Source: Cellulomonas taurus (GTDB taxonomy: Bacteria; Actinomycetota; Actinomycetes; Actinomycetales; Cellulomonadaceae). From it: a stretch of DNA of 64,000 nucleotides. Below the pieces are notes generated by a model. The model worked only from the letters and a program-made list of their open reading frames with translations, was not told the DNA's origin and did not search any database. Shown here in pieces: positions 37,794-45,225 of the stretch; the first letter of the stretch is position 1; the number at the start of each line of letters is the position of its first letter. Both the position numbers and the translations under genes were made by a program. The stretch is from positions 3,224,001-3,288,000 of the forward strand of contig NZ_CP051884.1 of NCBI RefSeq assembly GCF_012931845.1, read 5' to 3'.

Positions 37794-40521
37794 GGTGACC
37801 GCCGCGGTCGTCGACTGCTACGCCGACGTCCTGGACGCGTTCCTGGCCGAGCACGACGCCGACCTGCGGCCGCTGCTGCGCGATGCCACCGAGCGGACCA
37901 TCGCGGACCGGCTCCGGCTGGTCATCACCCGGGTGTTCGTCGTCGAGTTCCACCGGTTCCGGCGTGCGCAGGGACTGCCCGCCGACCCCGGGTCGACGGT
38001 GGCCATCGACCGCTACCTGGCCGGGTTCGATGCCGGGACGATCGGCGCCTGGCGGGACACCTACCCGGTGTTCGGCCCGCTGCTGGACCGGATCGCGCAC
38101 GCGGTGGTCGCGCACCTGCGCCGGGTCGTGGAGCGCCTGACGGCCGATCGCGCGCTGCTGGCCGCGCGGTCGGTGCTGCCCGCCGAGGCCCGGTTGATCG
38201 GGATCGACCCGCTGGACTCCGACCCGCACCGGGGCGGGCAGACGGTCGCCCTGCTGCGCTTCGACGACGGGACCCGTCTGGTCTACAAGCCGCGGAGTCT
38301 GGCCCCGGAGATCTTCGCCGCCACCTGCCTCGGCATCGTCTCCCGGGCAGGGGAGGACGATCTGAGCCGGTGCGTGCCCGCCTCCCTCGACCGCGGTGAG
38401 TACGGCTGGCAGGAGTTCGTCGTCCCGGCGGAGCTGACCGGCGAGCAGGCCGCGGACCGCTACTACCGGACCTTCGGTGCGCTGGCCGCCGTGCTGACCG
38501 CCCTCGGTGCCAGCGACCTGCACCACGAGAACCTGATCGCCGCCGGGGACCGGCCGGTGGTCGTCGATCTGGAGACCGTGCTGCACGCCGACTTCCTCCA
38601 GGCGTCGGACGGTCTGCCGGACGCCGTCAACAACCGGCTCCGCCGCTCGATGGCGACGACCATGCTGTTGCCCCAGCGCATGCCGAGCGGCCCGTACAGC
38701 GTGCTGACCGGCGGGGTCGGCGTCGGTGACCTGCAGGACTCCGAGCGCACCGACTTCATGCTGGTGAACCAGGACACCGACGGCATCGACATCGCCCGCC
38801 GCACCTACCCCTATCAGCACGGTTCCAACGTCCCGCGTTCGGCGCAGGGTGAGGCGCAGGACCTGCTCGCCCACCGGGACGCCTTCGTGGCGGGGATGCG
38901 GGCCGGGATCGACGCGCTGGTCACCACGCGTGCGGACCTGATCCGGGTGATCGACGAGGCGCGGATCGAGGTCCGGCAGATCATGCGCGGCACCGCGAAC
39001 TACGTGCGCATCCTGGCCGCCGCCACCCACCCGGACAACATGCGCGACGAGGCGCAGTTCCTCCGCGTCCTGGGCGCCCTGCACCCGCCGGCCGGGCTGC
39101 GGTCCGCGCAGACCGCCCGCTTCGTCCAGGACGCCGAGCTCCAGGCGCTCCTCCAGGGCGACGTCCCCTACTTCACCGTCGAGGCCAATGACGTCCGGAT
39201 CCGGGCCGCGGAGTCCAGCTCCGGTCCGACCTTCGACGCCGCTCCCCGGGAGTGGGCCAAGCGCAGCGTGCTCCAGGTGGACGCCGGGCCCTGGACGGAC
39301 TTCGAGGAGCAGGTGATCGAGGAGGGTCTGGCCGAGCTGCGTGACCTGCGCCTGCGCACCACCCCCACCTACCGCTCCCGGGACATCGGGCCGTTCGGGG
39401 CCGCCATCACCGACGACGGGATCGACTGGCGGACCGCGCTGGACCGCCTGCGCGCGGTGGCCGTGCGCACCACCGGGATCGACGGCCCGGAGATGGGATG
39501 GATCACCGGCGCGTACACCCCCACGATGGCCACCTTCGACCCCGGCACGGCCGTGAGCTTCCACGACGCGGGTGGCCTGGCGGTGCTCTTCGACCGGGCA
39601 CCGGAGGCCGCCCCGGAGCAGGCCGAGACACTCCGTGCGGAGGGGGCAGCGGTGCGGCGCGGGCTGAGCACCCTGGTCCGGCGCTACCGCGAGGGCCTGA
39701 TGTCGGCGGGGAGCTCGATCGTCTCCGGCCCGGCGTCGCTGGAGTACGTGCTCCGGCCGGGGGCGACCCGCAACGAACCGATCGAGGCGGCGCTCGCCGA
39801 GGCCGTCAGCAGCGCCGACCGGGAGCTGGCCGGTGACCTGTTGCTCGGCCCGCCCGGACTCTCCCTGGTGCTGGCCGACCTCCCCGACACCCCGGAGTCG
39901 GTCCTGGCGCGGGCGCTCGAGGCGATCCCGGTGCTGCCCACGGGAGGCAAGGGACCGTGGGATCTCGCCCACGGTTCGCTCGGCCTGACCTGGGCGCAGT
40001 CCCGGCTCGCGCGACGGCTCGGTGACGAGGCGCGGCTCGACGCCCTGTCCGATGCCCTCGCCCGCACCGCCGAGGGGATCTGCGGCACGGTGCCCCCGGG
40101 CTGGTGCATCGGAGCCGCCGGGACCGCGATGGTGCTGGCCGAGATCTCCTCCGGCGCGGCCGGCGAGGCAGTCGAGCGGCTGGTGGACTGCGCGACCGCC
40201 GCGCTGCCGGCGGGCGAGCCGGTCGACCTGTCCGTCTGCCACGGCGCGGCAGGGATCGTGCAGTCGCTGATCCGGGTGGCCCAGCTCACCGGGGACCGGA
40301 GCATGATCGACCGCGCCGCCTCGTACTGGCGCCGGACCGCGCGCCACGCCCGGCAGTACGGCTACGCCACCGGCGTCCCCTCCCGGCGATCACTGCTGGG
40401 GTACTTCCTCGGCTGGGCCGGGGTCACCGACACCGCACTGATGCTCGACCGGGCGGTGCTCGGCGAGCAGGTGTGGGTGCCGCTCGCCTTCGTGCGGGAC
40501 GCCTCGAGGAGCGCGGCATGA
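37786..40521 (+). CDS. Class II lanthipeptide synthetase LanM2
   Basis: A 911-aa LanM. Dehydratase motifs 'LVYKPRSLAPE', 'ASDLHHENLIAAG' and 'VVVDLETVLH'; cyclase zinc ligands Cys774 (GWCIG), Cys818 and His819 (VCHG). The N-terminal part is somewhat shorter than in LanM1. The GTG start overlaps the lanT end by 8 bp; GGG-rich sequence precedes it. It occupies the LtnM2 position and probably modifies the beta peptide. Its stop overlaps the LLM gene start. Confidence 0.92.
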   Translation: MDKVTAAVVDCYADVLDAFLAEHDADLRPLLRDATERTIADRLRLVITRVFVVEFHRFRRAQGLPADPGSTVAIDRYLAGFDAGTIGAWRDTYPVFGPLLDRIAHAVVAHLRRVVERLTADRALLAARSVLPAEARLIGIDPLDSDPHRGGQTVALLRFDDGTRLVYKPRSLAPEIFAATCLGIVSRAGEDDLSRCVPASLDRGEYGWQEFVVPAELTGEQAADRYYRTFGALAAVLTALGASDLHHENLIAAGDRPVVVDLETVLHADFLQASDGLPDAVNNRLRRSMATTMLLPQRMPSGPYSVLTGGVGVGDLQDSERTDFMLVNQDTDGIDIARRTYPYQHGSNVPRSAQGEAQDLLAHRDAFVAGMRAGIDALVTTRADLIRVIDEARIEVRQIMRGTANYVRILAAATHPDNMRDEAQFLRVLGALHPPAGLRSAQTARFVQDAELQALLQGDVPYFTVEANDVRIRAAESSSGPTFDAAPREWAKRSVLQVDAGPWTDFEEQVIEEGLAELRDLRLRTTPTYRSRDIGPFGAAITDDGIDWRTALDRLRAVAVRTTGIDGPEMGWITGAYTPTMATFDPGTAVSFHDAGGLAVLFDRAPEAAPEQAETLRAEGAAVRRGLSTLVRRYREGLMSAGSSIVSGPASLEYVLRPGATRNEPIEAALAEAVSSADRELAGDLLLGPPGLSLVLADLPDTPESVLARALEAIPVLPTGGKGPWDLAHGSLGLTWAQSRLARRLGDEARLDALSDALARTAEGICGTVPPGWCIGAAGTAMVLAEISSGAAGEAVERLVDCATAALPAGEPVDLSVCHGAAGIVQSLIRVAQLTGDRSMIDRAASYWRRTARHARQYGYATGVPSRRSLLGYFLGWAGVTDTALMLDRAVLGEQVWVPLAFVRDASRSAA

Positions 40522-41513
40522 AGATCTCGGTGCTCTTCGGTCAGCAGATCGACCGGCTCGAACCCCTGGAGCAGTACGCCCGGCTGTGCGCCGACCGCGA
40601 CCTGCGGTTGTGGACCGGCCAGTCGCTGATGATCGAGACGCATGCCGCGCTGGCCGCCCTCGCGGCACGGGGGCCGGCCGTGGACGTCGGGATGGCGGTG
40701 GCGGTCGCGCCGTTGCGCACGCCCTACGACGCCTTCGCCCAGGCCCGATCGATCGCGACCCTCAGCGGCCGATCGGTCAGCGCCGCCTACGGCATGGGGA
40801 CGGCCGAGATGGCCCGGCACCTGCTCGGCCATCCCTTGGAGAAGCCCGCCCGGTACACCGCCGACTACGTCAGCCGTGTCTCGGCGCTGGCCCGTGCCGC
40901 CGCCGGCGATCCGACGGCCCACCCCGACCCCGCCGAACTGCCGCCCTACCCGCTCGCCTCCGCGCCGATCGAGGTGGGCTGCGGTGTGCTGCGCCCCACC
41001 ATGGCGCGGCTGGCCGGAGAGGTAGCGGACTTCGTCGTGACCTGGTTGGTGCCGCTCGGGTTCCTGCGTGACCGCCTGATCCCGGCGCTGACCGTCGGTG
41101 CCGCGGCGGCGGGTCGGCAGGTGCCGCGGGTGGTCGCGGTGTTGCCGTGTGCGCTGCAGGAGCCCGGCCGCGATCTGGCCCGGTTGGCCACGCTGGCCTG
41201 CGGTCGGCACCTGGATCAACCGCACTACCGCGCGATGCTGTCCGCGGCCGGGGTGCCGATCAGCGACGACCGCGCGGCCACCCTCCGGGCCACCGTGCGG
41301 GCCGGGGTGTTCACCGGGGGACCGATGGAGACGATCCTGCGCACCCTCGCGGACTACCGGGCCGCCGGAGTGGACGAGGTGATCCTCAACGCGGGTGCGG
41401 TCGGCCTGGTGCACGGCCACGAGGAGGCGCTGCGCGATCTCACCCGCACGGTGGACGCATTCGACACACTGGGGACTGCCACCCGGCGAGACGAGGGAGA
41501 CGACGATGAATGA
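40518..41513 (+). CDS. LLM-class oxidoreductase, candidate dehydroalanine reductase (LanJ-type)
   Basis: A 331-aa luciferase-like TIM-barrel protein ('MKISVLFGQQIDRLEPLEQYARLC', 'RSIATLSGRSVSAAYGMGTAEMARHLLG', 'LRTLADYRAAGVDEVILNAG'), using FMN or F420. It is translationally coupled to lanM2 (ATGA) and sits where lacticin 3147 has ltnJ, which reduces Dha to D-Ala. F420-dependent LLM reductases doing this job are known from actinobacterial lanthipeptides (the LanJC type), so the same role is inferred. The alternative is another tailoring oxidation. It shares no ancestry with the zinc dehydrogenase LtnJ. Confidence 0.72.
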   Translation: MKISVLFGQQIDRLEPLEQYARLCADRDLRLWTGQSLMIETHAALAALAARGPAVDVGMAVAVAPLRTPYDAFAQARSIATLSGRSVSAAYGMGTAEMARHLLGHPLEKPARYTADYVSRVSALARAAAGDPTAHPDPAELPPYPLASAPIEVGCGVLRPTMARLAGEVADFVVTWLVPLGFLRDRLIPALTVGAAAAGRQVPRVVAVLPCALQEPGRDLARLATLACGRHLDQPHYRAMLSAAGVPISDDRAATLRATVRAGVFTGGPMETILRTLADYRAAGVDEVILNAGAVGLVHGHEEALRDLTRTVDAFDTLGTATRRDEGDDDE

Positions 41514-41889
41514 CACACCGCACGCACTGCCCACCCCCGGGTCCCGGCCGAGCGCCGTCGGGTCCGGCACCGACCGCCGCGACCGACTGATGTCCATCGG
41601 TCTCGGGTTGGCTGCCGCGATCTTCGTGGCCGCCCCCGTGCTGCCCGCCGGCACCGCCCGCAACTCCAACTTCCTGCTGGTGGTCGCCCTGGTGGCGGTC
41701 GTTCTGGTCCGCGCCGGGGCGACGCGGTGGTCCGGGCGGGCGACCGCGCTGTGGTGTGCCGCCGTCGTGGTCGCGCTGCTGCTGCTGAGCGTGTCCTTCG
41801 CGCTGGTCTCCCTCGACCTAGCCTGGGCGGTCGCCGTGGTCGCGGTGGTGGCCTTCGTCGCCGTCGCCCGGATCGCGCCCACCGCCTGA
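41506..41889 (+). CDS. Small membrane protein, putative immunity protein
   Basis: A 127-aa protein with a polar N-terminus (1-28) and four hydrophobic segments at about 30-45, 52-68, 78-97 and 101-122. I recognise no family. It overlaps the LLM stop by 8 bp and ends the two-component operon. That unit has no LanFE of its own, so a LanI-like self-protection role is plausible but unproven; the size is comparable to LtnI. Confidence 0.6.
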   Translation: MNDTPHALPTPGSRPSAVGSGTDRRDRLMSIGLGLAAAIFVAAPVLPAGTARNSNFLLVVALVAVVLVRAGATRWSGRATALWCAAVVVALLLLSVSFALVSLDLAWAVAVVAVVAFVAVARIAPTA

Positions 41890-41952
41890 CCCGCACCCCG
41901 GACGCCGGTGCCCGCACGGGTACCGGCGTCCGGTCATGTCCGCCCCGGGGCA

Positions 41953-41968
41953 CATGACAGGTGTCAGG
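41953..41968. promoter_or_regulatory. Lanthipeptide operator-like palindrome, site 3
   Basis: CATGACA-GG-TGTCAGG: left arm identical to sites 1 and 2, right arm 6 of 7, ending 123 bp before lanA3. An additional reversed half-site GTCATGT lies at 41933-41939. Confidence 0.55.
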
Positions 41969-42050
41969 TCGACGGGGTGACCAGAGCAGCTCAGACCGGT
42001 GACCCCAGACCGTGGGGCCGCCGCGGACCTCCTGGCTAGCGTCGAGGAGA

Positions 42051-42068
42051 CGGTCACATCCGTGACCG
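42051..42068 (+). promoter_or_regulatory. Leader inverted repeat of lanA3
   Basis: CGGTCAC-ATCC-GTGACCG, perfect 7-bp arms, 23 bp before the GTG. It may be a leader hairpin or an operator. Confidence 0.4.
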
Positions 42069-42091
42069 CACGACACCACAGGAGGTCGATC

Positions 42092-42253
42092 GTGAACTCT
42101 GTCAGCCTCGTCGAGGAACTCGGCGATCAGGAACTCTCCCGCTCCGAGGGCGCACGCGCCGGGGGCATCTGGACCATCCCCGGCACCAAGACCATCGGGG
42201 CGTTCTGCACGATCTCCTACGAATGCTGGGGCTTCGTCTGCAACAACGGCTGA
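42092..42253 (+). CDS. Class II lanthipeptide precursor (lanA3)
   Basis: A 53-aa precursor with GGAGG before the GTG. The leader has 'SLVEELGDQELSR' and ends 'ARAGG', a double-glycine site for the C39 LanT. The core of about 28 residues starts 'IWTIPGTKTIGAF' and carries CTISYEC, the lipid-II-binding CTxxxEC motif of mersacidin, lacticin 481 and alpha peptides, then 'WGFVCNNG'. Five Ser/Thr and three Cys allow up to three rings. The N-terminal part is unlike characterised members I know. Its enzyme is LanM3 just downstream. Confidence 0.88.
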   Translation: MNSVSLVEELGDQELSRSEGARAGGIWTIPGTKTIGAFCTISYECWGFVCNNG

Positions 42254-42259
42254 CCCTGT

Positions 42260-42293
42260 GCCGTAGGGCCGGCGACGACGCGGGCCCTACGGC
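42260..42293 (+). promoter_or_regulatory. Hairpin between lanA3 and lanM3 (attenuator-like)
   Basis: GCCGTAGGGCC (42260-42270) pairs perfectly with GGCCCTACGGC (42283-42293), 6 bp after the precursor stop and 19 bp before lanM3, without a T-run. Same arrangement as the hairpin between lanA2 and lanM1. Confidence 0.7.
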
Positions 42294-42312
42294 TGTCCCG
42301 AACGGAGATCCG

Positions 42313-45225
42313 ATGATCGCCCCCGCCGTGCTGTTCCCCGAGTTGACCGCCGAGGAGCGCGACAGCCTGGTGGCCCGTGCCCGCTCGACGGCGGCACCGG
42401 TCGACCCGACCCCGGCCGCCCCCGACCTGAGCGCGGTGGCCGAGCTGCTCGCCGGCACGGCCGTGCTGCCCTTCGAGACCAGCACCCGCGCGCTGGCCGC
42501 CCCGGCGCTGGCCCGGATCGTCACCGCCGTGCGGGGCAGCCAGCGGGTCGCCGATCCGACCGGACTGTCCCGGCGGTTGCTGCGCGCATGCCTGGCCCGG
42601 GTGCAGGAAGTCGTCCTGCGCACCCAGACCGCGCTGCTGCACGAGCGGCGCGGCGCCGTGGTGGGCAGCACTCCCGAGGAGCGGTTCGCCGCCTTCGAGG
42701 CCTGGCTGGACGGCGAGGAGGGCACCCAGCACTACCGGGCCGCCTTCCCGGTGTCCGTCACCGCCGCCCGGACGGTGTCCACGGCCTTCGCCGACCTGGT
42801 GCAGGAGGTGCTGTCGCGGGCGGATGCCGACCACGACGACCTGGCGCACCTGGGCTGCGGGCCGGACGAGCGGATCGCCGACATCGAGGCCGGCGCCGGG
42901 GACACCCACGACGGCCGCTCGGTGGTCGTCGTGACCTTCGACTCCGGGGCCCGGGTCGTGCACAAGCCGCGGGCGCTGGGCATCGACCTCGCCTTCCTCG
43001 GCCTGGTCGAGCGGATCAACGACCACCGCGGCGACCAGGTCTTCCGCGCCCCGCGGGTGCTCGACCGCGGCGAGTACGGCTGGGCCGAGTTCGTCGACAC
43101 GACCCCGGTCCGGGACACCGAGCGGGCGTACCGCGCGATGGGCGAGCTGCTCGGGCTGTGCCACCTGCTGCGCGCCACCGACCTGCACGTCGAGAACGTC
43201 GTGATGTGCGACGACCGTCCGGTGCTGGTCGACCTCGAGACCCTGCTGAACGCGATCCCTCCGACGCAGGACGCCCGGCCGAGCGAGATCGCCCTCGCTC
43301 AGTCGGTCACCGGCACCGGCCTGCTGCCCGCGCGGATGACGGCACCGGGTGCGGGCCAGGGGCTCGACGTCGGCGCGCTCGGCTACACCCCGGGGCAGGC
43401 GTCCCCCTTCAGCACCCTGGTGCTCCGGGCACCTTTCACCGACCAGATGCGCTTCGAGCTGGAGCACCTGCCGAGCAGCCGCCCCGCCCTGCTGCCCACG
43501 GTGGACCCGGCGGATCAGGTGGCCTGGGTGCGTGCGGGATACCGCCGGTTCAGCACGTGGGCCCTGACCGAGCGCGAGGTCGTGGCGACCTGGATCGCGG
43601 ACCTGTTCCAGGACGTCGAGATCCGCTTCGTCCCGGTCGACACCCAGCGCTACGCGCAGACCCTGCGCCTGGCGACCCACCCGGACCTGCACCGCGATCC
43701 CGATCTGCACGCCCTGGCACTCTGCCGGGCCGCGATCTTCCGCACCGAGACCCCGGCCCCGCTGCTGCGGTCGGAGCACGCGCAGCTGAGGCGTCGGGAC
43801 GTGCCCCGGTTCCACTACCGCAGCGGGTCCACCCACCTGTATGACGCCGACGGGCTCCGGGTGCCCGAGGTGCTGGCCACCGGGCCCCTCGACCACGTGC
43901 TGGCCGAGTTCGCCGCCCTCGACCCCGCCCGGGTGGACCGCGAGGCCTGGTTGATCGGGCTGAGTCACGCGGGTGCGCTCGCCCAGCGATCCCGGCCGAC
44001 CGGCTTCACCTTCGACGGCGCACCGGCCGACGCAGCCGATGACGCCGCCCTGCGCGAGCTGCTCGGCTCCCTCTGTCAGCCGATGGCGGATGCCTGGATC
44101 CCGGGGGACGGGCCGCACGCACCGACCTGGGTCGGCGGTCGACTGTCGGACCAGGCGTTCCAGTACTGGACCGTCGACGAGTTGCGCCTCGACCTCTACT
44201 CCGGGTCCTGCGGTGTCGGACTGGTCCTGGCCGGCGCGGCGTCGGTGCTGGGCGAACCGCAGTGGCGGTCCCGCGCGCTGGCGTTCTTCCATCGCTCCGC
44301 CGAGCGCCTGCTCGACCCGGATCTCTCCTGGCGAGCGCTGGAGCACGGAGCGTTCACCGGCGTGGAGTCCCTCGCCACGGCCGCCGACCAGGTGGCCCGG
44401 ATCACGGGTGACAGCGAGCTGACCGACCGCTCGCGCCGACTGTGGCAGCGCGCCGTGGACGCCCTGGACGGGCCCGCGCCCGCCGAGGTGATGACGGGTT
44501 CGGCGGGAATGCTGCTGGCGTTGGAGGCGAGTGCGGTCGACGACCCCACCGGCACCCTCCCGGACCTCGCCCACCGGGTGGCCACCAGGCTCCTGGCCGA
44601 CGTCGCGGCCGGGGACCCGGCCGCCGCACCGGACGTGCGGGTCCAGCTGTTCCCCGGCTTCGCCCACGGCCGGGCCGGAGTGCTGGCGGCGCTGGCCCGG
44701 TTCGCGGCTCGGTCCGGCGACCCCCGCGCCACCGCGGCCGTGTACCGAATGGTCGAGCAGGAGATCGCGGCCGCCGACCCCGCGACGGCGGAGACGTCCT
44801 TCGCCGGTGCCGGGACCCCGGAGGGGCGGGGATGGTGCCACGGCGCGCCGGGCCGGCTGCTCGCGTTGAGCATCGTGCGCTCGGCCCTCCCGGCCACCTC
44901 CGCACTGGTCGACGCCCCGATCGCCGCGCTCACCGCTCGGGTACGGGCCACCGGGTTCGGCGGGAACACCTCGCTCTGCCACGGGGACACCGGCAACCTC
45001 TGGGTGCTCGCCGACGTGGCCCGGCTGTCCGGCGACCAGCCGCTCGCCGCTGAGGTCGAGGTCGCGCGGCGGCGCTACGCCCACACAGTCCTGCCCACTG
45101 CCCTCGACCACCTCGGTCGCCACACGCAGGCGCACGCGCTGATGGTCGGGACGGGTGGCCCGGCCGCCCTCCTGGTCGACCTGCTCGCCCCCGGACGGTC
45201 GAGGTCCCCGCTGTGGCTCGGGTGA
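42313..45225 (+). CDS. Class II lanthipeptide synthetase LanM3
   Basis: A 970-aa LanM. Dehydratase motifs 'VVHKPRALG' (HKPR in place of the commoner YKPR), 'ATDLHVENVVM' and 'LVDLETLLN'; cyclase zinc ligands Cys842 (GWCHG), Cys889 and His890 (LCHG). ATG at 42313 after CGGAG. Directly follows lanA3 and an attenuator-like hairpin, and overlaps lanT3, so it is the dedicated enzyme of the third unit. Confidence 0.92.
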   Translation: MIAPAVLFPELTAEERDSLVARARSTAAPVDPTPAAPDLSAVAELLAGTAVLPFETSTRALAAPALARIVTAVRGSQRVADPTGLSRRLLRACLARVQEVVLRTQTALLHERRGAVVGSTPEERFAAFEAWLDGEEGTQHYRAAFPVSVTAARTVSTAFADLVQEVLSRADADHDDLAHLGCGPDERIADIEAGAGDTHDGRSVVVVTFDSGARVVHKPRALGIDLAFLGLVERINDHRGDQVFRAPRVLDRGEYGWAEFVDTTPVRDTERAYRAMGELLGLCHLLRATDLHVENVVMCDDRPVLVDLETLLNAIPPTQDARPSEIALAQSVTGTGLLPARMTAPGAGQGLDVGALGYTPGQASPFSTLVLRAPFTDQMRFELEHLPSSRPALLPTVDPADQVAWVRAGYRRFSTWALTEREVVATWIADLFQDVEIRFVPVDTQRYAQTLRLATHPDLHRDPDLHALALCRAAIFRTETPAPLLRSEHAQLRRRDVPRFHYRSGSTHLYDADGLRVPEVLATGPLDHVLAEFAALDPARVDREAWLIGLSHAGALAQRSRPTGFTFDGAPADAADDAALRELLGSLCQPMADAWIPGDGPHAPTWVGGRLSDQAFQYWTVDELRLDLYSGSCGVGLVLAGAASVLGEPQWRSRALAFFHRSAERLLDPDLSWRALEHGAFTGVESLATAADQVARITGDSELTDRSRRLWQRAVDALDGPAPAEVMTGSAGMLLALEASAVDDPTGTLPDLAHRVATRLLADVAAGDPAAAPDVRVQLFPGFAHGRAGVLAALARFAARSGDPRATAAVYRMVEQEIAAADPATAETSFAGAGTPEGRGWCHGAPGRLLALSIVRSALPATSALVDAPIAALTARVRATGFGGNTSLCHGDTGNLWVLADVARLSGDQPLAAEVEVARRRYAHTVLPTALDHLGRHTQAHALMVGTGGPAALLVDLLAPGRSRSPLWLG

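Noticed and set aside
37630..45135. Very long minus-strand open frames opposite lanM2, lanT1 and lanM3 (up to 972 codons)
   Set aside because: They are antisense shadows caused by high GC and third-position bias. Their translations are low-complexity (Arg, Gly, Asp, His rich) without any family motif.
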